64,000 bases of DNA from Microcebus murinus (GCF_040939455.1 NC_134117.1:26219501-26283500), one strand, 5' to 3'. Shown: positions 35,510 to 47,470, counted from the first letter of the stretch. Notes: generated by a model from the letters alone, not told the origin. Made by a program: numbers and translations.

Positions 35510-36590
35510 AAGGAGGAAAACAGTATGGTGGTTCCTTAAAAAATTAAACATAGAATACTCATATGATCCAGCAATTCCGCTTCCAGATATACACCTAAAA
35601 GAACTGCAAGCAGAGATTCAAGTAGACATTTGTACACTAAGTAAAAAAAAAAAAAATGTAGAGACGAATCTCTAATGGTTTATTGGGGAAGAGAGAGTTG
35701 CAATTCAGGGCATACATGCATACATGCAGATCTAGTGGTCTTCCTTATGTCCAAAGAGCAAAGGAGGAGGTTAGAGGTTTTATAAAAAAAGAAGAAATGT
35801 TACTATTGCTCTTTGAGAAAGTTCATTGGCACTAGTAAGGGTTTGGGAAGTTGACAAGCTGTGACTGGTGAGAGAAGGTGGTGGGCATAATTAGTCCTAA
35901 AGTTGTAGCATGTTATCTCAGAAGCTATAGATAAAACTGGCTTTAGGTTACAACAAGCAGTTTCAGCAGTCAGGCTTGTAGAAAATTACATTCTTGGAAT
36001 GATGTTTTGTACCCTGAGTGCTTTTCTCCCCTGGCTTCTTGACTGTGTTTCACTTATGGCATGAACGACCTGATTCTCATTGATCAACTTTCACAACACC
36101 CTTGTGCATAGCAGCATTATACAGAATAGCTAAAAGGTACAATCCAAATATCCATCAAAAGTAAAACACATGTGGTATATACATATAATTGAATATTATT
36201 CCGCTCTAAAAAGGAAAGAAAGAAATTCTGACACATATTACACCATGGATCAACCTTGAGGACATTATGCTAGGTGGAATAAGCCAGTCACAAAAGGACA
36301 AATATTGTATGATCTCACTTATACGAGGTACCCAGAGCAGTCAAATTCAGAGAGACAGAAAGTAGAATGGTGGTTGCCAGGGGCTGGGGAATGAGGAGTT
36401 AGTGGTTTAATGGGTACAGAGTTGCGGTTTGAGAAGCTGAAAAAGCTCTGGTGATGGATGGTGGTGATGTTGCATTGCACAGCAATGTGGATGTACTTAA
36501 CGCCACTGAAACTGCAGTTGAAAATGGTTAAAATGGTAATTTTTATGTTGTGTGTATTTAACCACAATTTTTAAAAGGCAAAAGAAAGAA
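35510..36590 (+). repeat. L1M 3' end, split by an LTR
   Basis: ORF2 end text (GTATGGTGGTTCCTTAAAAAA, ATATGATCCAGCAATTCCGC) to 35637, then an interruption. It resumes at 36096 (CTTGTGCATAGCAGCATTA) through GGTTGCCAGGGGCTGGGG to the tail GTGTATTTAACCACAATTT. Confidence 0.8.
35638..36095 (-). mobile_element. Solo LTR-like insertion with ACAC duplication
   Basis: It cleanly interrupts L1M text that reads GTACAC|CC in intact copies. ACAC is present at 35634-35637 and 36096-36099. On the minus strand it begins TGTGAAAGTTGATC and carries CCCCAATAAACCATTAG about 35 bp before a T-rich end (TTTACTTA, terminal CA changed). This fits an ERV1-type solo LTR. The subfamily is unknown. Confidence 0.6.
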
Positions 36591-36852
36591 GAAACGATAT
36601 ACTGTATCCCAATGAAATTTTTGCAATAAAGGAGCATCTCTGTTGTGCATGCAGTGGCAGACTCGCTGCATTTCCTCTTCAGCATCTTCTAGGCAGATCC
36701 CAGAAACTTGCACAGCGATTCAAGCGACTCAGCCAAGCAGTGTAGCTTCGTGATCTTTAGTACACAAAGGGAGTCCTCCGGGGGTGTGGGGGGCAGGATG
36801 CACCAACGAGACAGAAGTGTTCTCTCCGCCCTACCCAGTTCTTGCTTTCTAC
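36591..36852. other. Intergenic, nothing recognised
   Basis: A short stretch before the Alu/L1 nest with no gene or named repeat. Confidence 0.4.
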
Positions 36853-36867
36853 CATTTCTTGCTTTTA

Positions 36868-37713
36868 TTATTATTATTTTTTTTTATTTTTTTTTTTGAG
36901 ACAGAGTCTCGCTTTATTTTTTTTTTGCCCAGTTTTATTTTTTTTATTTTTTTTTCTTAGCATAATAGCATTTTATTTTTTTATTTTTATTTTTTTTGGT
37001 ATATTATGGGGATACAGATTTTAAGGTTTCAATAAATGCCCATTTCCCCCCCTCCCCCCAAAAGTCTGAGTCTCCATCATGACCATCCCCCAGATGGTGC
37101 ACATCTCACTCACTATGTATGTATATACCCGCCCCCCTCCCCCCTCCCACCTGCCCAATACCCTATTACTGTAGCACCTATGTGTCTACTTAGGTGCTAC
37201 TCAGTTAATACCAGTTTGCTGGAGAATATATCTGGTGCTTGTTTTTCCATTCTTGGGATACTTCACTTAGTAGTATGGGTTCCAGCTCTAACCAGGAAAA
37301 TATAAGGTGTGCTATATCACCATTGTTTCTTAGAGCTGAATAGTACTCCATGGTGTACATATACCACATTTTATTAATCCATTCTTTGATTGATGGGCAC
37401 GAGTCTCGCTTTATTGTCCAGGCTAGAGTGAGTGCCGTGGCGTCAGCCTAGCTCACAGCAACCTCAAACTCCTGGGCTCGAGTGATCCTTCTGCCTCAGC
37501 CTCCAGAGTAGCTGGGACTACAGGCATGCGCCACCATGCCCGGCTAATTTTCTATATATATATATCAGTTGGCCAATTAATTTCTCTCTATTTATAGTAG
37601 AGAGGGGGTCTCGCTCTTGCTCAGGCTGGTTTTGAACTCCTGACCTTGAGCAATCCGCCCGCCTCGGCCTCCCAGAGTGCTAGGATTACAGGCGTGAGCC
37701 ACCGCGCCCGGCC
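36868..37713 (-). repeat. Lemur-type Alu, antisense, split by young L1
   Basis: The Alu occupies 36868-36918 and 37416-37713. Its own target duplication is CATTTCTTGCTTTTA at 36853-36867 and 37714-37728. Its sequence is very close to the other young lemur copies (linker CAGTTGGCCAATTAATTTC). Confidence 0.93.
36919..37400 (-). mobile_element. Young lemur L1, 5'-truncated, in Alu
   Basis: The antisense element starts with a T-rich tail, then GGTATATTATGGGGATACAG, a C-rich segment and antisense ORF2 end (AGTACTCCATGGTGTACATA). The 15-bp duplication GAGTCTCGCTTTATT flanks it at 36904-36918 and 37401-37415. Confidence 0.93.
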
Positions 37714-37728
37714 CATTTCTTGCTTTTA

Positions 37729-37984
37729 AAATCTCAAAGATGTCCCAAGAGACTTTCCTCGGGACGGGGACGGTGGGGGGCATAGGACAGACAGAACTGT
37801 GTGACACGATAAAGGAAACTGCCTCAGGGCAGCAAAGACAGCTTCACAGACACACAGGAATTGAATTGGACTTCTCTAAGCGGAATTTTGACTTCTTTCT
37901 GGGTCGCAGGGTGGTGTGGGCGGTGAGGGAACAGCAAGGGGGAAAGGAACTCGCCCCCAGCCGGGGCTGCACGTAGGACTGAGG
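37729..37984. other. Upstream flank of CpG island
   Basis: Non-repetitive, rising GC content, CG-poor compared with the island. No gene is seen. Confidence 0.4.
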
Positions 37985-38105
37985 CAGAGCTGGACTGGCC
38001 GGGTCTGGGGGTGCGGCGGAGGCGGGCCGTCGTGCCTCAGTTTCCCGGGCGGAGGTGCTCCGAGCGCCGCCCTCTGACGTCGCCAGGCGGGCGGGCCCGG
38101 GCCGG

Positions 38106-38119
38106 CCGCCAGGGGGCGC
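38106..38119 (+). promoter_or_regulatory. CTCF-like site in CpG island
   Basis: CCGCCAGGGGGCGC, preceded by GGCCGG, matches the CTCF core and has the same orientation as the site at 16037-16050. Confidence 0.55.
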
Positions 38120-38229
38120 GCGGGGCGGCGGGGGTGGGCGCGCTGGGAGCGGAGCGCGGCGCCCCCGGGGCCGTGCGGGCGGCCGGGGCGGAAGCCTGGG
38201 CGGGAGGCGGGGCGGCGCGCTGAGTCACA

Positions 38230-38335
38230 CGGGATCGACCCGCCCGCCGCTTCCAGGGACAGAGGTGACAGCGGCCCGGGACGGACGGCCGCAGCTGGCC
38301 GCCGCGCCAAGGGACCGCCGGGCGGAGGAGAGCAG
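38230..38335 (+). other. DNMBP: Candidate noncoding first exon of DNMBP
   Basis: Downstream of the GC boxes, a GC-rich segment ends in GAGCAG|GTCAGA (gt at 38336-38337), a fair donor. Another donor, CTCG|GTGAGC, lies at 38447/38448. No ATG-led reading frame resembling the DNMBP N-terminus (an SH3 domain) occurs here, so the exon would be 5' UTR only. DNMBP (Tuba) is a scaffold and Cdc42 exchange factor that binds dynamin. The start is a guess placed after the last GC box. Confidence 0.35.
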
Positions 38336-39551
38336 GTCAGAGGCCGGGGCCGGGCGGGGAGCGGGGTCGCCGTCGGGGGCCGGGCGGAGGGTACCCGAGC
38401 CCCGGGGGACGCGCCGCTCGGCTGGGCCTGCGGCGGCGCTGCGCTCGGTGAGCCGGGAGCCCGCGAGGGCGGTGGGCGCCGTGGGCCCGCCTCGCGCCCG
38501 CCTCGCAACGGCCCGGCGGGTCTCGGGAGTTGGAGGGGGAGCGGAGGGATGCGGACGTGGGCTTCTAAGATGGTGTCAAGCCCTGGGCTCTTTTCACCGC
38601 ACCGCCCTGCCACTCGGGCAGCGAGGCGGGATTGAGAGCTGGCGAAGGAATTCGGCGTTAGCCCTGCCCCCTTATCTTACTGATGCTCAGAGCCACACGT
38701 CCAGTCGATATAGGAGCCCGTGATTCCGAGTAAGGCAGGCAGGGTTTCCTGAGCAAGAGTTAGACTGTTGAGCTGGAGATGAAACTTTGGTTATGGTGGG
38801 GTTTTGCAGATACCCACGGACACCTGCATTCCTGTTGCAGGTACTGATGTCCACCAAGTATCAGTGTCTCCAAGGCTAATGATGCTGTCACTTGAATAAA
38901 GCAGTATTGGGGTTACCAAACAGGCCAGGGTCTGATGCAAATAAGGAGCCGTGAAGAATGCGTGGGGTATAGAGTTACATCGTAAGTGCACAAACAAAAC
39001 TTTAAGTGCAGTCTCATTCTTTACTGTCTCATTTATACAGTAATGAAGGGTATTTTTGGCACTCACGTTATTCATAACATTGGTAACTTGCCTTTAGGTC
39101 TGTTTTACAGTAATTCTTTTACTGTATAAGATAAGAGTATCTTGCATTCAAACACTTTTCATAATTAGTGATGCTGTGGTATGTGGCAAGCTAGCGGTAA
39201 TACATGCTAATATTTAGGGTTTGAGCATAGTTTACGTCTGCTTGTATGCATAGCTGAGTTACAGAGGGTGAGTAGGACTGATTACTTTGTAGTACCGGTA
39301 GTATTTTCTAAGACCAAAGTACCTGACAGCATGTAGGCATCATTTCTCAGTGCTGTCTTTATTACTCTCACAGCATGAATAGAATCAAGATGATGAACAA
39401 GTTAGTTGGGTTCAGCACCCATTTTTCTCTGAATTAAAGAATCCTGTGAGACCCCTTTCCATCTCTAGAGTTCTCTGATTTTGGACGTTAACTTGAAACA
39501 CATGGTGCTCATTGTGGCAACAGAAACATTTAAGAAAAAAAGTTTTTAAAA

Positions 39552-39680
39552 GATCCTGCATGATGCATAGCAAATCTTCAAATTCATTATTCTCAACTCT
39601 CTCAGTCACTTTGTCAGTGTTGGGCTAAAATAAATGAAAAGAGATTTTTCAAATTACAGATACTTCAGTGTTACATTTAC
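39552..39680 (+). repeat. Local duplicate, copy 1
   Basis: Shares CTGCATGATGCATAG, CAGTGTTGGGCTAAAA and a TACTTCAGTGTTA block, in the same order and spacing, with copy 2 about 750 bp downstream. The copies differ by many substitutions and small indels. Confidence 0.75.
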
Positions 39681-40299
39681 TTACATTCAGAGACTGGAAT
39701 GGAGTGGTTTTTTTGTGCATGGTGGAGAACAGCTCAAGTATGGCCTGGGAATGGGGTCCCTGTAGTGCCACAGATAACTTTTGCAATAAACAAGAATGTT
39801 CTGACTCAGAAAATGCGATAAGATGACTTTTATACAGTGTTCATATTGTGTGCATTTGGGGCTGAGATTAGTGATAATTTTTATGGACACTCTGTCCAAA
39901 TATGTCCCAGTTATTATTCTCCTTGCAGTCCCAGGCAGAGCCTTTCCTTCTAGTTTCCTTTGATCTTCGCCTCTTTCCCGACTCCTTTCTTCTCTGAAGG
40001 TCCCCCTTACCTGCAGAGACCCTCTTCACATTTCTCTTTCATCCACATTGCACTGCAGACCCTCCTTCAAGCACTGACTGAACTTACGTTACTTTTTCTC
40101 TTAGAGAACAAGGTAAATCATGATTCTTGAATCAGCATTTAAGATCTCCTAAAAACAAAGGGTAGATACTCATTTTTAGAGAAAAGACTCCATGAGACTC
40201 TGGTTCTGAAAAAGGGTTAGTTAAGTGGACCAGGTTTAGATTTTTATCTTATCTATGTTTGGAGACTGTAGTATAGGAAGCCTCCATCTCAGAAGGAAA

Positions 40300-40425
40300 T
40301 CCTTTCTGCATGATGCATGGTAAAGCTTCAGATTCATTCTTGTTCCCAACCCTCCAAATCACTTTTATCAGTGTTGGGCTAAAAAAGTGATATTTCAAAC
40401 TATGGCTACTTCAGTGTTAAATGTG
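40300..40425 (+). repeat. Local duplicate, copy 2
   Basis: Counterpart of 39552-39680: CTGCATGATGCATGG, CAGTGTTGGGCTAAAA and GCTACTTCAGTGTTA in order. Either an old tandem duplication or two copies of an unnamed repeat. Confidence 0.75.
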
Positions 40426-41134
40426 TTTAGGAGAATGTTTTTAAATGATAAAAGCAATTACAATGGAGTGAATACAAATGAATCTTGCATACCTATTGCC
40501 AGGTATAAAGCTTGACTTATTGTCCAGGTTTATTATTCTGTCATTTCTGAAGTCAATGTATGAAGTCAGTAATGTACAACATGGCATTATTACAAGATTA
40601 TCTCCTGTGAAATTCTCAAGTGCGCTTGGTCTTTTGCCAAAGTATCCTTAAATTCATTCAGCATACTTCTGGCAAGTTTTACAACATCAGTTCAATTAAT
40701 ATGAAGTAGTATTTCCTTATTATACCCAGCTCAGGAAAACATCTGAATAAGCTAATTTTCAAGATTGGTTAACTTAGTCTTGTTGTTCAGGAGTTAATCG
40801 TGACATATCTATCAGTCTCTTGCCTAGAAAGGCAGAGGGTCTAAAGTATGAATAGCAGCCATAAAATGAGATCACTTGGAAGCTCTGTAATGAAACAGCT
40901 GTTACACAAACCAGGTGTTAACTTTTGGGTAGGTACTTTATCCTCAGTGCTATATAAAAGGCAGCCATGGGAGGCAAAATAGACATAGAGTAGCGAACGT
41001 GTATTATTTCAGTTTTAGATTTGTAGGTGTTTTCTTCTGACTGAAGGATGTGACCACCAAGAACTGAACCAGCACAGCAGGGCAGGCAGGGCGTTGTGCT
41101 AGGGGTCCGAAGGCATGGATTTTGGTCCTGACTC

Positions 41135-41755
41135 ATTCATTCATTCAACAAATATTCACTGTATGTGCGGGGCACTGTCGTAGGTGCAGGAGATGCAGTG
41201 GTGAGCAAAACAGACTCAGCCCTTGTGGAACAGACATTCTGGTGGGGTGGAGGCAGATGATAAATATGTGAATGGATAGAAGGTCAGAGGATCATAATGC
41301 TATGGAGAACTTTAAAGCAGCGTCAGCAGGAGATGGTAAGCGTGTGTGTATATTGGTGGGTTTATTTTCTATACAGAGGGGTCAGAGAAGGCCTCTACTG
41401 AGATAACTTTTGATCTGAGACTTGAAGGAATGGAGAGAGTGAGCAGGTGGCAGACGATGTGCAGGTTCTAAGCCCTGGTGCAGAAGCATGTGTGGCATGT
41501 GTGAGGGACAGCAAGGTCACGGTGGCAGGGCGGTGTGGCGTGGGTGAGGGGGAAGTGACCACAGATGAGAGGCGGTGGGAGTGGGGAGGGCACATCAGTG
41601 CAGGCCATTGTAAGGATTTTGGCCTTTGCTGTGAGTGAAGGGAAGGCTTTTGAAGGGAGGGTTTTGAACAGTGAAGCTCTTGATGACTTATGTGTTAAAA
41701 GGATCATCCCAGCTGCTGGGTTGAGAATAGACAGAAATGGGACAAGGGCTGAATC
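41135..41755 (-). repeat. L2-like element, antisense
   Basis: CATTCATTCAACAAATATTC, GATGCAGTGGTGAGCAAAAC, GGAACAGACATTCTGGTGGG and GGTCAGAGAAGGCCTCTACT are the antisense L2 tail. The continuation to CCATTGTAAGGATTTTGGCC and GGATCATCCCAGCTGCTGGG matches the copies at 12.4 and 20.4 kb. Confidence 0.7.
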
Positions 41756-41769
41756 AGGGACACCTTCCT

Positions 41770-41885
41770 TTTTATACTAGCTGTGTGACCCCAAACCATA
41801 ATTCTTCTCTGGGCGTTTGTTTCCTCCTCTATAAAATAACTGGGCCCCCCTCTAGCTCAAGAATTTTAAGATTCCAAGTGGTGCA
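41770..41885 (+). repeat. MIR fragment
   Basis: ACTAGCTGTGTGACCCCAAA and TTGTTTCCTCCTCTATAAAA are MIR core text. Confidence 0.65.
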
Positions 41886-42374
41886 AGATATTTCTACAGG
41901 GAGGCAAGAGATGTAGGAAGAGGTTCTAAAAGTAAATAAGTTCAAATGACCTGAAAACTTGACACCAGCCTGCCTTTAGCTGAATCATCCCAAATCAAGA
42001 GGTAATCAGGTCTTTTCAGTCAGGTTGTCAGGTCATGAGAACAAAAAACACAGTTTCGTAAATATTCTCTGCTGATCCTTTCCGGACTCTGCTGATCCCT
42101 GAATTTTCCCTTCCTGATTGAAAAAAGGATGAAAAGCTGTTACTCATCAACAGAGCTGGCAACCAGAGCAGCTTTTGTTGTTAGGAAAATTGGGAACTTT
42201 TGGGAAGGAAACAATTCTAATTTTGTGTTTATTCTAGGTCATTTGAATTTTTCTTTTGTAACACGCGAGGAATCTGAAAGATTGCTTTTGTTTTTAATTC
42301 TCTTATCCCATTCCCAGTCACCTCATGCCTCATAGGTACTCATTCCAATGCACTGAATGTGTTTCTTTTTGTCC
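41886..42374. other. Intronic, nothing recognised
   Basis: No repeat or gene could be named. Confidence 0.35.
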
Positions 42375-44830
42375 ATCTAGGATCACACAAACTGGGAGTG
42401 TTTGTTTTATATGCATGCATTTTAATTTATAATGCTTTAATTCATTTTCCTTCTATTTCCTCTAAGTACTGTTGTTTAAGATCCATCCATGTTGCTATGT
42501 GTATGTCTAGTTCTCTGCTTCTGAAGACTGCATTCTGCTCCGTGGCGTGTGCATCCACCACAGTCTTTACCTACCTGCTCTCTGTGTACCGGATGGATAC
42601 TCAGGCTGTCCCTACTCCCTGACACCTCAGATATTGCTGCAGTGAGCATCTTCATACATGTGCACTTATGAAGCTGTATACTCTTTCTGCGGGCTGTGTA
42701 CTCAGAAGGGAATTGCTGGATTATAGGCATGCAAGGGCTGAATTTGATTACATGGTGCCAGATTCCCCTCCACAGTGGCTGCACCAGTCTCTGTCCTGCC
42801 ATAAGCGTGTGAAGGGTCCAATATCCTCACAGTCCACCAGCTCTTCCATGTTTTCTAGCCTACTAAGTGCAAAGTGATATCTTACTGTTTTAACTTGTAT
42901 TTCCTTGATTACTAATGATTTTGAGTATCTCTTATACATATAGCTTCTTCTGTAAATTGCTTATTCCTGTCTTTGCCACATTCTCTTGAAGTTGATATCT
43001 GTTTTCTTGTTGCTGCTGTTTACTTGCAGAAGTAATTTTACAGTATAGATATTTACACCTTATTATGTTTAGACTTTGCAGATATCTTCTTATTTGGCCA
43101 TCTGTTAATTCTGTCTTTGCTGTTCTTTGATCAAGAAAAATTGTTAATTTTGATGTAATCAAATAGATGAACTCTTTGACTTATGGTTTATATTTTTGGA
43201 GTTTTGATGAAGAAGCCCTTCCCAATCCCTAGGTAATAGCTGTGACTTTGGTATTTCTAGAGCCTACATTTGCATGTATTGTTAAGGATCTAGCCCTATT
43301 TTTTTTCCTATTTAATGAGTTTTTCTACTAACATCTCAAAAAAAAAAATTCATGCTTTACTCCCTTGAATTGTGGTACCCCCTTTTCATATATGGTTTGC
43401 ATGGATATACTTGTCTATCTCTAAGCCCCTATTTTGTTCCATTAGTTTGTCAGTTCTTGCTTCATACTTTATTGCTCTGATTTTATAACAGTGTCTTTTT
43501 TTTCCATAGAGTTTGACAACATATACAGTGACTTTTGTAGTATGTCCTGATGACTGGCACAGCAAGTCATTCATTTTAAAGTTTACTTAGCTCTTCCCAG
43601 GCCAAAATTTATTTTTCCCTATATGATTTGGAATAAGTTTATCATGTTACTCAAAAGTTATATTTTTGAGAGATTTTTATTGGGATTATATTGAATTTAT
43701 AAATTATTTTGAGGAGGCTTGACATCTTTTTAGTGGTAACTCATTCCATCCAGGAGCTTGTAATGTGTCTTTCCATGTATTCAGATTGTTTTTCTTAGCA
43801 TTTTTTAAAATTTGGAAATAATTTAAAACTAACAGAAGAGTTCTAAGAATAGTACAAAGGACTCTTACATATTCCTTACCCAGAATCACCAAATGTTAGG
43901 ATTTTGCCATATTTGCTTTATTACTCCCTCCCTAGATTTCTATGTACTTTTTTCCCTGATCCTTTTGAGTTAATTGTAGATATCGTGCCCTTTTATTCCT
44001 AAATATGTACTTTACCAGCTCATTTTTAAATCCTGTACTAGAACATAAACATTTTCTCCATAAAGGTCTAGGAGAATATTCTTGGCTAAATTAATTTCTA
44101 AATGCTTCCTAGTTTTGTTGCTGTTGTGAATCATGTTTCTTTTTATTATTATTTTCTAGTTGGTTATTGGTAGTTTAAGAGAAAGAATATATTGATTATT
44201 GTAAGCAGATCTTGTATCTAACAGTCTTGTACCACTGTCTTATTCAGTCTGTTGATTTCTGTTTTTTTTTTTTCTGATGGTTAATCATATCCTTTGAAAA
44301 CAGTGATAGTTTCATTGCTTCTTTCCCATCCTTCTACTTTTTTAAAAAAATTTTAATACAATTTTATTTATACTCCTAATCAAAGTAAACCATTAATTAA
44401 ATAAATTAATACATTTATTAAATTAATTAATTTGATAAATTACATTGTTTTGTGATTATTTGGGGTTAAATTATGTCTGCCTCTTTTTACTGTTTTTTTC
44501 CACAGCAGGAAATAAAAATGCAAGCATGGCATATTAATTAATTCAAAACTTTGTATTTCTGTTTTAACAAAAAACTGGATTATACAGAGCCTTCTCCTTA
44601 TACTTCTTATTTCTTTTTCTTTCCTTATACCTGGCCAGGACTTCCAGGACTGTGTCATAACAGTTGCTGTTCTACTGGGCATCCTTGTCTCATTTTCAGT
44701 CTTAAAGATTTCACATTTCTGCAACAGCAAATAAGCAACTAAAAAAAAAAAAAGAAAAAAAAAAAAAAAAAAAGATTTCACATTTCATGTGTTTGTTTTA
44801 GGTTTTGTATGTAACCTTTATCAAGTTGAG
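42375..44830 (-). repeat. Old L1M, antisense, long and decayed
   Basis: Antisense ORF2-like text (CCATCCATGTTGCTATGTGT, GGAATTGCTGGATTATAGGC, CTTGTATTTCCTTGATTACT) runs downstream into L1-like segments including a 3'-UTR type stretch at about 43805-44060 (CTAACAGAAGAGTTCTAAGAA). There are many stops. The internal order suggests more than one L1 fragment. A poly(A)-rich patch lies at 44739-44774. Confidence 0.65.
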
Positions 44831-47100
44831 GTATTTTCCTCTATCCCTAGTTCACTGAAAGTCTTCATCATAAATAGGTGATACGCCTTATCACATATTT
44901 TTTAGGATCTGTCCTCTGGGAAACGACGTCATCAGGCAGGCTGCATACCAAATCCTAAGCCTAGCTGAGGTTGTTTCAAACAGATAAATAAGAGACCCCA
45001 ATATTTCTGAATGCTGCCTATATGGATTTATGGTAAACAACCCAGGGTAAGCTTATTTCATGATTAGGTCAGCTTTTTCCTCCTACCATTGAGAGACAGA
45101 ATTTAAATAGCTGGCATGAAGAATGAGAGACAGAGCCATACTCACGATCACAACTTTAGCCGTCAGCATGATTATAAATATAAGATGTGTAAAATTACAG
45201 TTTCCTTACTCTGGATCAGTCTTTATTCCAGGTATAAATCTTAAGTAAATTTCAAGAAACACCGAGAGAGTTCTGCAGGTAGAGCCATAGGTAGTCTTGC
45301 AGCAAGGTAAACATGAGGGTGTTGGGCAGGTAATTCTCGTGGCCATCTCTTCCTCTTTTTGTTTGTTGTTGTTTTTTTTAAGGCTAGCTGTTTTTTCCAA
45401 ATTATAAAAATTGCTGTTCTTCATTGTAGAAAAATTGTAAAATATAGAGAAGCAAATCCGTAATCCTGCCTTTTAACACCAACCCCTGTTAAAATATTGG
45501 CTATTTCTCTCTTTCTCTCTCTCTGGTCTTTTTTGGGGGCAAAGAGACAAAACTGCACTGTGTGATTTTGTATCATCCTTCCTTTTTTGGGGTTAGGCCA
45601 TCAACTCTTGTTCTTTTTGCTTTGATTGGTCCTCTGGGGGGAAACCCCAATAAGAAAGACATAATTAATTTATAGCTGTGGGTGACAGCTTGCTTGCAAT
45701 TTGGAACAGGCTCTGCCCGTGGGAGCTTCTGTGCACAAACAGCCCAGAGTCATTGTCAGAATGTGGAGCAGTCACAGCCCAGATCCCAGCAGACCAAAGA
45801 CTAGCCTGGGGGCCTGAGGGGAGGAGAAGGACATTTGGTGTCACTTTGCTTCAGTTCCATCCCCCAGTTTTGCCCTCCTTCAGACCACACTTTCAGAAAA
45901 TAAATAGAATGGGGAAAATAGTAATTTATTTTCTTTTGACTCTGAAATAAAACCCAAAGCAATTATTTTGGTTCCCCAGTCACATTTCGCTAGCGTGCCG
46001 TGTGGTACAGGCGTGTGCTAACAAATAGCAGAAAGTGGCAGAATCCTGGGTTAACCTTCCTATCAGCAGGTGGCTTCAATGTGCAGCTGCCTTCCCTCCT
46101 CACTCTCATCCCTTTACCCTGCTCTGCCTTTTTATTTTGTAGCAACACTTGTCACTTTCTAAAATGCTGCAGTCTGCCTTCCCCATCCCTCATCTAGAAA
46201 GTTCTTTATCTTTGTTTTGTTCCCCTGAAAGTTCTTTATCCTTGTTTTGTTCCCCTGAGAAATGAGTCTATAAGTGAGTCAACCCATAAAAAAGCACTGT
46301 GATCCACAGGAGGGAAGCCTAAGGTATGGGTGAGGAAACAGAGTTCTCTTAGCCTCGTTTCGATGCCTGGGTTCAGGAAGCCTGTAGAATCCCCAGTTCC
46401 TCTTTGACACTGTAAGCGCCACCAACAACCCAGACACAGAGCTCATTTCTCTAGGTCTGTTCTAGCCCCTCCTGGGGACTCTACATTTTCCTGAAAGTAG
46501 AATATGAGCATCTGTGTTGCTGACGAACACACGGTGGGAGGAGGGACGGGGGTAGAATAATCAGTGCTGACATTCTAGCCTGGGTCTGGGCCCAGCACAC
46601 ACACTGCATTGTTTTCACGAGGTGATTCTCTTAGGATAAATGAGCCTGCCCCATCAGCAGAAAAAGTTGCAATGGATGTGCCGAATTGTGCTTAACTCCC
46701 CAACCTCACACCCCTTTCTAGTTCATTCTCTCCTCCCATTCCCAGCAACGCAGAAACTTTTTGGCTTTTGTCATTTCTGAACAATAAGTGTTCTGGATCT
46801 AGTTCAGAGTCTCATGATGAGCAGTCATGGCTCGTGTACCTGGTCAGTTTATTCTAAAGCAAGGTCTGAAGTCATAGTAATAGCACTGTACAGAAAAATA
46901 AAAAATACACCGTAATGCTGTCCTTAAGGCCAGTGCCACAGACCAGGTCTCTCCTGTAGAGATCATCGCTTGGCTCATATTCCTGAAAGGCTTGCTTCAG
47001 TTTATTGCTCTACTACTGGGCACTTACTATTGGTACCCACAAACTCCCCCAACAACCCTTAAACTTAGCTGCCTAGCCTTCAAGACTGGGCCAAATCTGC
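44831..47100. other. Intronic, mostly unrecognised
   Basis: No gene seen. Small features are a CT-rich run at 45509-45523 and a 30-bp tandem duplication at 46201-46260. Confidence 0.4.
46201..46260. repeat. 30-bp tandem duplication
   Basis: Two adjacent copies starting GTTCTTTATCTTTGTTTTGT and GTTCTTTATCCTTGTTTTGT. They differ at two or three positions. Confidence 0.93.
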
Positions 47101-47107
47101 TAATATA

Positions 47108-47420
47108 CAGTATCCCCTGTCAAGACCCCATTGGGTACCTGAAACCAAGGATAGTACTAAACCTTATACGTGCTGTGTTTCTCCCTATACGTACAACCCA
47201 TGATAAAGTTTAAGTTACAGTTTAGATTAGGTGCAGTAAGAGATTAACAAGAACTAATAAACTAGAATAATTATAACAGTATACTATAATAAAAGTTATG
47301 TGAATATGATCTTTTTCTCTGTTACTCTAAAATATCTTTACTGACCTATTTTCACACTACAGTTGACCATGGGTAACTGAAACCATGGAAAGCAAAACCG
47401 TGGATAAGGGGAGACTACTG
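47108..47420 (-). mobile_element. Tigger-family MITE
   Basis: In reverse it starts CAGTAGTCTCCCCTTATCC and reads GTTTTGCTTTCCATGGTTTC. The other end is CAGTATCCCCTG. TA flanks at 47106-47107 and 47421-47422. Internal text GTGCAGTAAGAGATTAACAA fits a non-autonomous Tigger. The subfamily is unsure. Confidence 0.75.
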
Positions 47421-47470
47421 TATGTAATACAACAATAATGTAATAACAGCAAGATAAAAGGGATAGACAT

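Larger units (their letters stand above)
37985..38560 (+). promoter_or_regulatory. DNMBP: CpG island, probable DNMBP promoter
   Basis: The island is dense in CG dinucleotides and above about 75% G+C over ~570 bp. It has GC boxes (GGGCGGGAGGCGGGGCGG at 38199-38216), a CRE-like TGACGTC at 38075-38081, an AP-1-like TGAGTCA at 38221-38227 and a CTCF-like site at 38106-38119. No TATA box. This is the form of a broad housekeeping promoter. The gene identity comes from human synteny as I recall it (CPN1 then DNMBP, same strand), not from coding sequence. A bidirectional transcript is possible. Confidence 0.7.
38561..41130. other. Mostly unique intronic sequence
   Basis: Little repeat text is recognised. 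Two diverged copies of one ~125-bp segment lie at 39552-39680 and 40300-40425 (listed separately). Confidence 0.4.

Noticed and set aside
37876..38723. Long ORFs on both strands across the CpG island (up to 245 and 222 codons)
   Set aside because: They are low-complexity Ala/Arg/Pro/Gly translations caused by lack of stops in GC-rich DNA. They overlap each other in opposite strands and show no domain.
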